Assembly: GCF_005844085.1 (NCBI RefSeq)
Contig: NZ_VCDI01000001.1
Span: 372,001 to 436,000, forward strand
Source of the DNA: Lichenicoccus roseus
GTDB taxonomy: Bacteria; Pseudomonadota; Alphaproteobacteria; Acetobacterales; Acetobacteraceae
Direction of reading: 5' to 3'
Length of the DNA: 64,000 bases
Shown here: positions 51,352-60,332 of the stretch, one piece after another
Numbering within the stretch: position 1 is the first letter of the stretch
Layout of the letters: each line of letters starts with the position of its first letter
Position numbers and translations under genes: made by a program
Notes under the pieces: generated by a model
What the model saw: only the letters and a program-made list of their open reading frames with translations
Database searches by the model: none
What the model was told of the DNA's origin: nothing

Positions 51352-52547
51352 TGATCGAGTTCGACGACGTCGTCGCGGCCGCCGGGCGGATCGGCGGCAA
51401 CATCCTTCGCACGCCGACCATCGTGTCGGAGGCGCTGTCGCGGGCGACCGGCGCGCACGTCACCCTCAAGCTCGACAACCTGCAGGCGATCGGCTCCTTC
51501 AAGGAGCGTGGGGCAGCCAACAAGCTCGCCCTGCTGACGGATGACGAACGCCGTCGCGGGGTGATCGCGGTCTCCGCCGGCAACCACGCCCAGGGCGTCG
51601 CCCGCCATGCCAGCCTGCTCGGCATCGACGCGGTGATCGTGATGCCGCGCTTCACGCCGGCAGCCAAGGTCACCCGCACCGCCCAGTGGGGCGCCCGCGT
51701 GGTGCTGCACGGCAACGACTTCACCGAGGCGATGGCGCATGCGGACGCGCTGTGCGCGACCGAAGGACGGGTGTTCGTCCACCCCTACGACGACCCCGCG
51801 GTGATGGCTGGCCAGGGAACGCTGGGTCTCGAATTGCTCGAGGATGCCGGGCCGCTCGACTGCCTGGTCATACCGGTCGGCGGCGGCGGGCTGATCGCCG
51901 GCTGCGCCACGGTGGCCGCCGCGATGCGCCCGGGCCTCGAGGTGGTCGGCGTGCAGGTCGAGAGCCATGCCTCTCTGAGCCTGCATCCGGCCGACGAGAT
52001 CGCCGCGACGGGTGGTTCGACTATCGCCGAGGGCATCGCGGTCATGCGGGTCGGACGGCATCCGCTGGAGGTGATCCGGGCACGCGTCGACGGCATGCTG
52101 GTGGTGCCCGAGCGTGCCGTGGAGGATGCCATCACGCTGCTGGCGGAAACCGCCAAGCTGGTCGCGGAAGGGGCTGGTGCGGCGGCGGTCGCGGCCTTGC
52201 TGACCGAGCCGGAGCGCTTCCGGGGCCGGCGCGTCGCGATCCCGATCTGCGGCGGCAACATCGACAGCCGCATCCTGGCCAACACCCTGCTGCGTTCGCT
52301 GCTGCGCGACGGCCGGCTGCTTAGGCTGCTGATGGAAATCCCGGACCGGCCCGGGGTGCTCGCCGACATCGCCACCCGGATCGGCGAGATCGGCGGCAAC
52401 ATCATCGAGGTCTCGCATCAGCGGCTGTTCGCCGCCCCGAGCGTGCAGGCGGCAGAGCTCGAGGTGATGGTCGAGGCCCGCGATCCCGCGCATGCCGAGC
52501 AGATCGCCGCCGCCCTGCGCACCACCTATACCGTGCGCAGGGTCTGA
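51351..52547 (+). CDS. Threonine ammonia-lyase (threonine/serine dehydratase), ACT-domain form
   Basis: A PLP enzyme converting threonine to 2-oxobutanoate and ammonia, feeding isoleucine synthesis or catabolism. The 398-residue chain has the PLP Lys in AIGSFKERGAANKL, the SAGNHAQGVA asparagine loop and the glycine loop PVGGGGLIAG. The C-terminal ~75 residues form an ACT-like domain (LRLLMEIPDRPGVLADIATR). The ATG overlaps the greA stop (TGATG). It could be ilvA-like or tdcB-like; length and the single ACT domain favour the shorter catabolic-type form. Confidence 0.93.
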   Translation: MIEFDDVVAAAGRIGGNILRTPTIVSEALSRATGAHVTLKLDNLQAIGSFKERGAANKLALLTDDERRRGVIAVSAGNHAQGVARHASLLGIDAVIVMPRFTPAAKVTRTAQWGARVVLHGNDFTEAMAHADALCATEGRVFVHPYDDPAVMAGQGTLGLELLEDAGPLDCLVIPVGGGGLIAGCATVAAAMRPGLEVVGVQVESHASLSLHPADEIAATGGSTIAEGIAVMRVGRHPLEVIRARVDGMLVVPERAVEDAITLLAETAKLVAEGAGAAAVAALLTEPERFRGRRVAIPICGGNIDSRILANTLLRSLLRDGRLLRLLMEIPDRPGVLADIATRIGEIGGNIIEVSHQRLFAAPSVQAAELEVMVEARDPAHAEQIAAALRTTYTVRRV

Positions 52548-52565
52548 GACGTCAGGCCACTCGTA

Positions 52566-52796
52566 TCAGGGCTGCAGGTGGACGTTCTCGTCCTCGACCG
52601 AGAAGCCGACCTTGAGGGTCACCTGGTAGTGGCTGAGCTTGTTGTTCTCGATATGGCCGCGGGTCTCGATCACCTCGAACCAGCGCATGTGGCGCACCGT
52701 GTTGGACGCCTTGCTGATCGCGGCCTGGATCGCCGCCTCGATGCTGGTTTCGGAAGAGCCGACCAGTTCGGTCACTCGGTAGACATGGTCCGCCAT
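52566..52796 (-). CDS. Dodecin family flavin-binding protein
   Basis: A 76-residue protein opening MADHVYRVTELVGSSETSIE and containing AIQAAISKASNTVRHMRWFEV and KLSHYQVTLKVGF, the hallmarks of dodecins. These assemble into dodecamers that store or buffer riboflavin and related flavins. A GAGG-type ribosome binding site lies about 9 nt upstream of the ATG at 52796. It is convergent with the threonine ammonia-lyase gene. Confidence 0.93.
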   Translation of the reverse strand: MADHVYRVTELVGSSETSIEAAIQAAISKASNTVRHMRWFEVIETRGHIENNKLSHYQVTLKVGFSVEDENVHLQP

Positions 52797-52869
52797 GACA
52801 TTCGCCTCACGTTGCTGTCGGCGCACAACGGAGCCGGCGCGGGCCGGTTGCGACCGGATCAGGCACTCG

Positions 52870-53106
52870 TCAGTTCAGGATCCTGCCGCAGGGCGGCTCG
52901 CGGCCAAGGTCGGCAATCGACTTCGCCCGTGCCAGCCTGAGCCGCAGCCATTTCAGGTCCGGCTCCACGCCGAGCGCCGCAGCCTGCCGCTTCGTCGCGG
53001 TGATCGCCGCCAGCCAGAAATAGATCGCACCGGTGACGTCGCCCTCGGCTTCGCTCCGGTACGCCTTTTCCCGCCAGTAGGCAGGGTCGTCGAGAGGTTC
53101 TGCCAT
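52870..53106 (-). CDS. Small hypothetical helical protein
   Basis: A 78-residue frame beginning MAEPLDDPAYWREKAYRSEA. It looks like a genuine soluble helical protein (WREKAYRSEAEGDVTGAIYF, then ATKRQAAALGVEPDLKWLRL) and may adopt a TPR-like helical hairpin. No family is recognised. The ribosome binding site is weak (GCGGA close to the ATG). It lies between dodecin and upp on the same strand. Confidence 0.55.
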   Translation of the reverse strand: MAEPLDDPAYWREKAYRSEAEGDVTGAIYFWLAAITATKRQAAALGVEPDLKWLRLRLARAKSIADLGREPPCGRILN

Positions 53107-53210
53107 TCCGCGACATAGGCGGCCGGCGCGTTGTGGAACAATACTGCTCGGTTCACGAACACAAACCGAACGAAGGTTTAACGCGGAAACCTTGCAATGC
53201 TGCTTGGTTG

Positions 53211-53861
53211 TTACTTCGTTCCAAACAATCTGTCACCCGCATCGCCTAATCCGGGCCGGATGTAGCCGTTGGAGTCCAGCTCGCGGTCGATCGCCGCGGT
53301 GATCAGCTTGACGTCCGGGTGCCTCGCATGGAAGCGCTCGACACCCTCGGGCGCCGCGAGCAGGCAGACGAAACTGATCTGCCGGGCGCCGGCGGCCTTG
53401 AGCCGGTCGACGGCGGCGATCGCGCTATGGCCGGTCGCCAGCATCGGGTCGACGACGATGCACAGCCGCTCACCCATGTCGTCCGGCAGCTTGAGGTAGT
53501 ACTGCACCGGCTCCAGCGTGACGTGGTCGCGGTAGAGCCCGACATGACCCACCCGCGCCGCCGGAACCAGGTCGAGCATGCCGTCGAGGATGCCGTTGCC
53601 GGCGCGCAGGATCGAGACGAAGCAGAGCTTCTTGCCGGACAGCAGCCGGCCGGTGGTGCGCTCCAGCGGCGTCTCGATCTCGACCTCCTCGAGCGGCAGG
53701 TCCCGCGTCGCCTCGTAGGCCATCAGCAGGCTGATCTCGCGCGCCAGCCGCCGGAACCCGGCGGTGGAGGTGGTGGACTGGCGCAGGCGGGTGAGCTTGT
53801 GCTGGACCAGGGGATGATCCAGCACCACGAGCCTTCCCGGGAGCTTCTCTGATGGCGTCAT
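53211..53861 (-). CDS. upp: Uracil phosphoribosyltransferase
   Basis: Pyrimidine salvage enzyme forming UMP from uracil and PRPP. The 216-residue protein has [17 protein letters not shown] at the start, the [14 protein letters not shown] segment and the PRPP-binding motif [19 protein letters not shown], with the C-terminal uracil-binding [13 protein letters not shown]. It stands 9 bp upstream of the stop of msrB, both on the minus strand. Confidence 0.97.
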   Translation of the reverse strand: MTPSEKLPGRLVVLDHPLVQHKLTRLRQSTTSTAGFRRLAREISLLMAYEATRDLPLEEVEIETPLERTTGRLLSGKKLCFVSILRAGNGILDGMLDLVPAARVGHVGLYRDHVTLEPVQYYLKLPDDMGERLCIVVDPMLATGHSAIAAVDRLKAAGARQISFVCLLAAPEGVERFHARHPDVKLITAAIDRELDSNGYIRPGLGDAGDRLFGTK

Positions 53862-53870
53862 GCCGGCAGG

Positions 53871-54284
53871 CTATTTGGCCGCGGGCTCGAAATCCAGCGC
53901 CAGGCCGTTCATGCAGTAGCGCTCGCCGGTCGGCTGCGGTCCATCCGGGAAGACATGGCCAAGATGGCTCTTGCACTGCGCGCACTGCACCTCGATGCGG
54001 CGCATGAACAGGCTGTTGTCGGCCCGCGTCTCCACCGCGCCCTCGACCGGGGCATAGAAGGACGGCCAGCCACTGCCGCTCTCGTACTTGGTGTCCGACC
54101 TGAACAGCGCGTTGCCACAGGCGGCGCAGTGATACTGACCGTCGCGCTTCTCGTAGTTGAGCGGGCTGGTGCCGGCGCGCTCGGTGCCGTGTTCGCGCAG
54201 GATGCGGAACTGCTCCGGCGTCAGCTTGTCGCGGAACGACTGCTCGCCGGCCCCGACACCGTCCTGCTTCGAATGGCTGCTCAT
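53871..54284 (-). CDS. msrB: Peptide-methionine (R)-S-oxide reductase MsrB
   Basis: Repairs methionine-R-sulfoxide. The 137-residue protein has LTPEQFRILREHGTERAG at the start, two zinc-binding CxxC pairs (HCAACG and VQCAQCKSHLGH), GSGWPSFYAP, and the catalytic Cys in RYCMNGLALDF. AGGAGA precedes the ATG at 54284. It is followed downstream by upp, with only a 9-bp gap. Confidence 0.97.
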   Translation of the reverse strand: MSSHSKQDGVGAGEQSFRDKLTPEQFRILREHGTERAGTSPLNYEKRDGQYHCAACGNALFRSDTKYESGSGWPSFYAPVEGAVETRADNSLFMRRIEVQCAQCKSHLGHVFPDGPQPTGERYCMNGLALDFEPAAK

Positions 54285-54391
54285 GGTTAATCTCCTGTCC
54301 GGTTCGTGCTTCCTGTGACATGGGATCGACCACACCGAAACCCACCCCACCCCGGCCGGCTTGAACCGGTCGAACCTGGGAGAACAGCAAC

Positions 54392-54541
54392 ATGTCCGAC
54401 ACCACCAGCACGCCGGAACCAGCGACACCCGGGCCTGACCCGATCGACGAGGACGAGAAGGTCGACGTCGGCGTGGACGATACCTTTCCGGCAAGCGACC
54501 CGCCCTCGATCGGCGGCAGCACCGGGCCGAACGATCCCTGA
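54392..54541 (+). CDS. Small acidic protein with DTFPASDPPS motif
   Basis: A 49-residue acidic protein, MSDTTSTPEPATPGPDPIDE at the start, ending STGPNDP. The short motif DDTFPASDPPS recurs in small uncharacterised proteins of many alphaproteobacteria. GGGAGA lies about 8 nt upstream of the ATG. It stands alone between msrB and gpmI. The stop codon lies inside the first unit of a 28-bp tandem repeat. No function is known; likely a disordered stress-related or regulatory peptide. Confidence 0.7.
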   Translation: MSDTTSTPEPATPGPDPIDEDEKVDVGVDDTFPASDPPSIGGSTGPNDP

Positions 54542-54643
54542 CGGCGGAGCCGGACCGGACGATCCCTGACGGCGGAGCCGGACCGGACGATCCCTGACGG
54601 CGGAGCCGGGTTGGACGATCCCTGACGGCGGAGCCGGGCGGCT
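54532..54643. repeat. 28-bp tandem repeat, four units
   Basis: Four head-to-tail units of 28 bp start at 54532, 54560, 54588 and 54616, each beginning CGATCCCTGACGGCGGAGCC. The first two are identical; the last two differ only near the 3' end. It begins inside the stop region of the small DTFPASDPPS gene and ends 63 bp before gpmI. No hairpin inside the unit is strong. It could be a variable-number repeat. Confidence 0.9.
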
Positions 54644-54706
54644 GCCTGACAAGCCGCCTGGTTGATGGCATGCTCCGCCCTCCCCGAGGCCAACCAGGAG
54701 CAAGCC

Positions 54707-56254
54707 ATGTCCGCGCAGCAACGACGTCCGGTCATGCTGGTGATCCTGGACGGCTTCGGCTGGCGCGAGGACGCCAGCAACAACGCGGTGCAGCTGGCCG
54801 ATACGCCGACCTTCGACCGGCTCGCTGCCTCCGGCCCGATGTCCTTCCTGCGGACCTGCGGCCGCGATGTCGGCCTGCCGGACGGGCAGATGGGCAACTC
54901 CGAGGTCGGGCACCTGAATATCGGTGCCGGCCGGGTGGTCATGCAGGAGCTGCCGCGCGTGTTCGCCGCCATCGAGGATGGCAGCCTCGCCACCAACCAG
55001 GCCATGCGCACGCTGATCGACGCCCTGAAGCGAACCGGGGGTGCCTGCCACCTGCTCGGGCTGGTCTCGCCGGGGGGCGTGCACGCACACCAGGACCACG
55101 CCGCCGCGATGGCGCGCATCCTCACCGGTGCCGGGGTGCCGGTGGTGGTGCACGCCTTCACCGATGGCCGCGATACCCCGCCTCGCTCCGGCCGCGACGA
55201 TCTCGTCCGGCTTCGTGCGGCATTGCCGCCGTCGGTGCCGATCGTCACCGTTTCGGGCCGCTACTACGCGATGGACCGCGATCATCGCTGGGAGCGCGTG
55301 CAGAAGGCCTACGACGCAATCGTCTCCGGCACCGGGCCCCGCGCCCACGATCCCGACGCGGTGCTGGTGCGGGCCTACGAAGCCGACATCACCGACGAGT
55401 TCGTCGAGCCGACGGTGATCGGCGCCTATGGCGGCATGCGCGACGGCGATGCGGTGCTGTCGTTCAATTTCCGCGCCGACCGCATCCGGCAGCTCTACGA
55501 CGCCCTGCTCGACCCGGACTTCCAGGGCTTCGTCCGCAGCCGGCGCCCGGCGCTCGCCCTGGCGGTCGGCACCACCCGCTACAGCGACCACCTTGCCGAC
55601 CGGATCGAGGTGCTGTTCCCGCCGCAGAGCCTGGACGACCTGCTCGGCGACGTGGTGGCGGCCGCCGGGCGGCGCCAGCTGCGCATGGCCGAGACGGAGA
55701 AATATCCGCACGTCACCTACTTCCTCAACGGCGGCCGCGAGGCGGTGCTGGAGGGCGAGGACCGCATCATGGTGCCGTCGCCGAAGGTTGCGACCTACGA
55801 CCTGCAACCGGAGATGTCGGCACCGGAACTCACCGACCGCGCAGTCGAGGCGATCGCATCGGGGCAGTACGACCTCATCGTGCTGAACTTCGCCAATCCG
55901 GACATGGTCGGCCATACCGGCGATCTCGCCGCCGCCATCCGCGCGGTCGAGACCGTCGATGCCGGCCTCGGCCGCATCGCGCAGGCAATCGGGCAGGCCG
56001 GCGGCGTGCTGCTGGCGACCGCCGACCATGGCAACTGCGAGATGATGCGCGATCCCGAGACCGGCGGCCCGCATACCGCACATACCCTGAACAAGGTGCC
56101 GCTGGTGGGGTTCGGGATGCCGGCCGGCCAGCGTCTGGCAGACGGCAGGCTTGCCGATCTCGCGCCCACGCTGCTGGCGCTGATGGGCCTCGGGCAGCCG
56201 GCGCTGATGACCGGGCGCTCGCTGCTCGCACCGGCGGAGACCAGGGCAGCCTGA
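54707..56254 (+). CDS. gpmI: 2,3-bisphosphoglycerate-independent phosphoglycerate mutase
   Basis: Interconverts 3- and 2-phosphoglycerate in glycolysis, Mn-dependent. The 515-residue protein shows the metal-binding VILDGFGWRE, the phospho-Ser in GQMGNSEVGHLNIGAGR, the segment FTDGRDTPP, MVGHTGDLAAAI and TADHGNCEMM. AGGAG precedes the ATG at 54707 with 6-nt spacing. First gene of a run with the EnvC-like factor, ctpA, the deacetylase-like protein and rppH. Confidence 0.97.
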   Translation: MSAQQRRPVMLVILDGFGWREDASNNAVQLADTPTFDRLAASGPMSFLRTCGRDVGLPDGQMGNSEVGHLNIGAGRVVMQELPRVFAAIEDGSLATNQAMRTLIDALKRTGGACHLLGLVSPGGVHAHQDHAAAMARILTGAGVPVVVHAFTDGRDTPPRSGRDDLVRLRAALPPSVPIVTVSGRYYAMDRDHRWERVQKAYDAIVSGTGPRAHDPDAVLVRAYEADITDEFVEPTVIGAYGGMRDGDAVLSFNFRADRIRQLYDALLDPDFQGFVRSRRPALALAVGTTRYSDHLADRIEVLFPPQSLDDLLGDVVAAAGRRQLRMAETEKYPHVTYFLNGGREAVLEGEDRIMVPSPKVATYDLQPEMSAPELTDRAVEAIASGQYDLIVLNFANPDMVGHTGDLAAAIRAVETVDAGLGRIAQAIGQAGGVLLATADHGNCEMMRDPETGGPHTAHTLNKVPLVGFGMPAGQRLADGRLADLAPTLLALMGLGQPALMTGRSLLAPAETRAA

Positions 56255-56265
56255 TCCGCCCGCGC

Positions 56266-57627
56266 CTGACCGGGAGCGCCCCGGTCGCCCGCCTTGTCCG
56301 CTGCCTGATCGCCGCCGGCTTCCTGCTGACGGCCGTGTCTGCCCAGGCCGCCGGTGCAACGCGCCATGTGCGCCACCCGGCACGACACCGGGATATGCCC
56401 GGGCCGGCGATCCGGAGCGCGTCGACACGGGCGCGCCTCGCGGCCCAGGCTGCCCGCGCGGCAGCGGCTGCGACGCAGGCGGCGGCCCGGCTCAGGGCGG
56501 CGGAGGCGGCGCACCGTGCGTCCGCCGCCGGGCAGCAGGCGGCGGCCAGGCAGGCACAGGCGGACCAGGAGCGGGCGATCGCGCTATCGGCGCAGTCCCG
56601 CCAGGTGGCGTCGCGGCTTCGGCAGACCGAGCAGCAGGTGGTGGAGACGCAGGCGCGCATCGACGCGCTCGGCGAGCAGCGCCGGCTGCTGGAAGCGTCG
56701 TTGCGGCAGCAGGCGGCCGCCCTGGCGCCGATGCTGCCGCTGATCGAGCGGCTGTCGCTGTATCCGGCCGAAACCCTGCTCGCCTCGCCGGCCCGGCCGG
56801 AGGATGCGCTCGCCGGCCTGCTGGTGCTGCGCGGCCTGGGCGCCCAGCTGGAGCGCCGGGCGGAGCAGATCCGGGCCGGCCAGGCACAGCTCGATCAGCT
56901 CGGTGCGGCGCTCGGCAGCCAGAACGAGAACCTGGCCGGCCTGCGTCGCGAGCAGCTGGCGCGCGACGCGGAGGTCTCGGCGCAGGCAGCGCAGGCGCTC
57001 GCCACCCAGCGCGCTTCCGCCCAGGCCGCAGACATCGCGGCACGCCAGGCCGCCGCCGCCGCGTCGCACGCCGCTGGTCTGCAGGATGCGGTTGCCGCTC
57101 TCGAGACTGCCCAGGCAGCCGCGGTGCAGCGCTACCGCCGCGAGGCCGAGGCCGACGAACGCCAGCGCCGGTCCGACGATGCCCGCGCCGCCCGCGCCCG
57201 CGCCGCCTCGGTGGCGGTGGAGGCCGGGCCGGGCCTTGCACCCGACGCGGGGGCGGCCCCGGTGGCCGGTCGCATCGTGCAGGGCTGGGGAGCTGCCACC
57301 GACGCCGGACCGGCCACCGGCGTCAGCTACGCGCCGCCGTCGCTGGCTTCGGTCAGCGCGCCGTGCGACGGACGCGTCGATTTCGCCGGGCCGTTCCGGT
57401 CGTACGGCCAGATGCTGATCGTGGATTGCGGCCATGGCTACCGCTTCGTGCTCGCCGGCCTGCAGCAGCTCGATGTCGCGGTCGGGCAGCGCCTGGCGCA
57501 CGGCGTGGCGCTCGGCAGCATGCCCGCCGTCGCTGGGGCAGGCCACGCCCGGCCGCTGCTCTACGTGCAGCTCCGGCACGGCACCCAGGCGGTCGATCCG
57601 GCCGGCTTCCTGCGTGGGCACGACTGA
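56266..57627 (+). CDS. EnvC-like murein hydrolase activator (degenerate LytM/M23 domain)
   Basis: About 453 residues. A signal-peptide-like segment (LVRCLIAAGFLLTAVSAQA) precedes a long Ala/Gln/Arg-rich coiled coil (about 60-300) and a C-terminal LytM-like domain (VSAPCDGRVDFAGPFRSYGQ, IVDCGHGYRFVLAGL). The metal-binding His/Asp residues of active M23 peptidases are missing, as in EnvC, which activates amidases rather than cutting peptidoglycan. No ATG/GTG/TTG precedes the signal peptide; a CTG at 56266 is the best fit, otherwise GTG 56335 or ATG 56395. It follows gpmI directly. Confidence 0.8.
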   Translation: MTGSAPVARLVRCLIAAGFLLTAVSAQAAGATRHVRHPARHRDMPGPAIRSASTRARLAAQAARAAAAATQAAARLRAAEAAHRASAAGQQAAARQAQADQERAIALSAQSRQVASRLRQTEQQVVETQARIDALGEQRRLLEASLRQQAAALAPMLPLIERLSLYPAETLLASPARPEDALAGLLVLRGLGAQLERRAEQIRAGQAQLDQLGAALGSQNENLAGLRREQLARDAEVSAQAAQALATQRASAQAADIAARQAAAAASHAAGLQDAVAALETAQAAAVQRYRREAEADERQRRSDDARAARARAASVAVEAGPGLAPDAGAAPVAGRIVQGWGAATDAGPATGVSYAPPSLASVSAPCDGRVDFAGPFRSYGQMLIVDCGHGYRFVLAGLQQLDVAVGQRLAHGVALGSMPAVAGAGHARPLLYVQLRHGTQAVDPAGFLRGHD

Positions 57628-57743
57628 GAAGCGTTCACAGCGCTTCTCATGCGTGTAATCTCGTGGCGATACGCCGGCGCGGTGCCTTGTGGCATGCTGG
57701 CGCCTTGCTGCCGGTCCAGGCGGCGATCAGGAGTGTCTACGGT

Positions 57744-59156
57744 ATGAAGTTGCGCACTGGCCTGCTGCTCGGCTCCGCGTTCGCCGCGGGCGTCGTGGCC
57801 GGTCCCGATCTCGGAAGGCTGGTCACGCATCATGGCCTCGGCATGACCATGGCCGCCCTTGCGCCGACCGCGCTGGCGGACGAGGCGCCGACGCAGAACC
57901 ACGCCGAGACCTACCGGCTGCTGACGCTGTTCGGCGACGTGTTCGAGCGGGTCCGCGCCGACTATGTCGAACCGGTCACCGATCGCGACCTGATCACCAA
58001 CGCGCTGAACGGCATGCTGTCGGGCCTCGATCCGCACAGCGCCTACATGACCGAGAAGCAGTTCGCCGACATGCAGGTGCAGACCAAGGGCGAGTTCGGC
58101 GGCCTGGGCCTCGAGGTCACCGGCGAGGACGGTCTGGTCAAGGTGATCTCGCCGATGGACGGCACCCCGGCCGCGCGTGCCGGCATGAAATCCGGCGACC
58201 TGATCCTGACGATCAACTCCAAGAGCATGGACGGCATCTCGCTCAACGATGCGGTCGAGCGCATGCGTGGCGAGCCGGGCTCGAAGATCACGCTGGGCAT
58301 CAAGCGTCCCGGCGTCGACAAGCCGTACGACGTGACGATGACGCGCGAGGTCATCCACATCCAGGTCATCAAGTCGGCGCTGTATGGCAAGGTCGGCTAC
58401 ATCCGGGTCTCGCAGTTCAACGAGGAGACCGATCCCGGCCTGCGCGCGGCCTACGACAAGCTGACCAAGCAGGCAGGCGGCCATCTGTCGGGCCTGATCC
58501 TCGACCTACGCAACAACCCGGGCGGCCTGCTGGAGCAGGCGGTCGATGTCTGCGACGACTTCATCTCGTCCGGGGAAGTGGTGTCGACGCGGGCGCGGCA
58601 TCCCGAGGACAGCCAGCGCATGAATGCGCACGGCACCGACATCACCAACGGCGAGCCGCTGCTGGTGCTGATCAACCAGGGTTCGGCATCCGCCAGCGAG
58701 ATCGTCGCAGGCGCGCTGCAGGACCACCAGCGCTCGGTCACGCTGGGCGAGCGCTCGTTCGGCAAGGGCTCGGTGCAGACCGTGATCCCGATCCCCGGCA
58801 ACGGCGCCATCCGGCTCACCACGGCGCGCTACTACACGCCGTCCGGCCGCTCGATCCAGGGTCTCGGCATAACGCCCGACATCCCCGTGCAGGAGGATCG
58901 CGAGGACCTGTCGCGTTTCATGCCGCGCGAGGCCGATCTCGACCACATCATCAAGAACCAGGGCGGCAGCCAGGTGAAGCCGCCGCCGCGCAACGACCTG
59001 CCGGCGGTCGCCAAGACCATCCCCGACAAGCCGCCGGCGAACTGGCCGAAGTTCGACCTCACCAAGCCCTCGACCGACTTCCAGCTGCAGCAGGGCCTGA
59101 AGGTGATCCAGGCGATGATCGCCGACCAGCCGACCCAGCACGCCAGCGCACCCTAG
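57744..59156 (+). CDS. ctpA: C-terminal processing peptidase, S41 family
   Basis: A 470-residue periplasmic serine protease. A signal-anchor-like N-terminus (KLRTGLLLGSAFAAGVVAG) is followed by a PDZ domain (EFGGLGLEVTGEDGLVKVIS, AGMKSGDLI) and the S41 catalytic core with the Ser in NQGSASASEIVAGAL and Lys in RSFGKGSVQT. It trims envelope proteins, in other species including peptidoglycan hydrolase factors, which suits its place next to the EnvC-like gene. The extra C-terminal tail is Pro/Lys-rich. Confidence 0.96.
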   Translation: MKLRTGLLLGSAFAAGVVAGPDLGRLVTHHGLGMTMAALAPTALADEAPTQNHAETYRLLTLFGDVFERVRADYVEPVTDRDLITNALNGMLSGLDPHSAYMTEKQFADMQVQTKGEFGGLGLEVTGEDGLVKVISPMDGTPAARAGMKSGDLILTINSKSMDGISLNDAVERMRGEPGSKITLGIKRPGVDKPYDVTMTREVIHIQVIKSALYGKVGYIRVSQFNEETDPGLRAAYDKLTKQAGGHLSGLILDLRNNPGGLLEQAVDVCDDFISSGEVVSTRARHPEDSQRMNAHGTDITNGEPLLVLINQGSASASEIVAGALQDHQRSVTLGERSFGKGSVQTVIPIPGNGAIRLTTARYYTPSGRSIQGLGITPDIPVQEDREDLSRFMPREADLDHIIKNQGGSQVKPPPRNDLPAVAKTIPDKPPANWPKFDLTKPSTDFQLQQGLKVIQAMIADQPTQHASAP

Positions 59157-59180
59157 GGGATCGGCCGGCAGGGATGCGGG

Positions 59181-60287
59181 ATGCGGCTCACCCCCAGGCT
59201 CATCGCGTCCCGGTTGCTCACCTTGCGCCTGGCAACCTCGCGCAGGGTGACCGCGCGCCTTCCTGGCTCCCGCACCGGCCGGGCCCTGGTGGTGTTCTGG
59301 ACGGCACTGCTGCTCGCCGGCGGCATCGCCGCGCTGACCCTGCAATGGCTCGGCCCGATCAGGCCGCCGCCCGCCGTGCGGCAGGTGGCCGCCCTGACGC
59401 CCCGCCCCGCCATCCGCATCCGGCCGGTGCCACCGGCGCCTGAGCCGGCACGGCCGATCGCGACTCCGGATGACGCGCTGCTGGAGGCGGCACCCGACTA
59501 TGACGGGTTCGAGCTGCCGCGCATCGCGGCCGACGGACGGCAGGCGCGCCTCGTCTATGCCGGCCGGCCACCCAGGCCCTCTGTCCCGCCGCACCCGGTC
59601 ATCGGCATCCTGCTCGAGGGGCTCGGCCTGTCCGCCGCCGACAGCGCCGATGCGATCGGCAGCCTGCCCGCACCGGTCAGCCTGGCCGTGTCGCCCTACG
59701 CGCCCGACCTCGAGCCGCTGCTGGCGGAGGCCCGCCGGCAGGGCCACGAGCTGCTGGTGTCGCTGCCGATGGAGCCGCTGCACGCACCGAACGACGACGA
59801 GGGTCCGCAACAGCTGACCGACGACCTCGATACCGACCAGAACCAGCGCCGCCTGGAATGGGCGCTGTCGCGGCTGCAGGGGTATGCGGGGGTCACCAAT
59901 GCCCTGTCCGGCCTGGCCGGCGAGGGCTTCGCCAGGCTGCCGGCGTTCGCGCCGATCGCACGCGGAATGGGCGCGCGCGGGCTGTTCTACCTCAATGCCA
60001 CCCCGGGCGCGGACCGCCCTCTTGGCGTCTGGAGCGCCACCGCCGACGTGCGGCTCGACGAGACCCAGGACGCCGCCGCGATCGATGCGAGGCTGCTGCT
60101 GCTCGAGCAGACGGCATCGCGCAACGGCCATGCCATCGGGGTTGCGGGACCGCTCTATCCTGTCACGGTGGCGCGGATCGCCGAATGGAGTCGCGGACTG
60201 GCGGCGCGCGGGATGATCCTGGTGCCGGTAAGCAGCCTTGCCACCGCGCCGGAGGATGCCGGCCCGGCCCCACGCGGCGGCCGCTGA
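59181..60287 (+). CDS. Divergent polysaccharide deacetylase family protein (YibQ-like)
   Basis: A 368-residue protein with one N-terminal membrane segment (ALVVFWTALLLAGGIAALTL), a proline-rich linker, and a C-terminal catalytic-type domain of the divergent polysaccharide deacetylase family (VIGILLEGLGLSAADSADAI; LVSLPMEPLHAPNDD; GVTNALSG). Family members act on envelope polysaccharide or murein, but activity is unproven. It begins 24 bp after ctpA, in the common order EnvC-CtpA-YibQ-RppH. Confidence 0.9.
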   Translation: MRLTPRLIASRLLTLRLATSRRVTARLPGSRTGRALVVFWTALLLAGGIAALTLQWLGPIRPPPAVRQVAALTPRPAIRIRPVPPAPEPARPIATPDDALLEAAPDYDGFELPRIAADGRQARLVYAGRPPRPSVPPHPVIGILLEGLGLSAADSADAIGSLPAPVSLAVSPYAPDLEPLLAEARRQGHELLVSLPMEPLHAPNDDEGPQQLTDDLDTDQNQRRLEWALSRLQGYAGVTNALSGLAGEGFARLPAFAPIARGMGARGLFYLNATPGADRPLGVWSATADVRLDETQDAAAIDARLLLLEQTASRNGHAIGVAGPLYPVTVARIAEWSRGLAARGMILVPVSSLATAPEDAGPAPRGGR

Positions 60288-60332
60288 CCAGTGCGCGACG
60301 CGAGCGAACGCAACCATGAACCGGAGCGACCC

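Noticed and set aside
54532-54643. CRISPR-like array
   Set aside because: The four 28-bp units are directly adjacent with no unique spacers and no cas genes, so it is a plain tandem repeat.
54392-54671. Minus-strand extension of msrB across the tandem repeat to 54671
   Set aside because: The upstream part codes a low-complexity repeat (GSAVRDRP-type) created by the 28-bp units. MsrB starts at 54284 with a good ribosome binding site.
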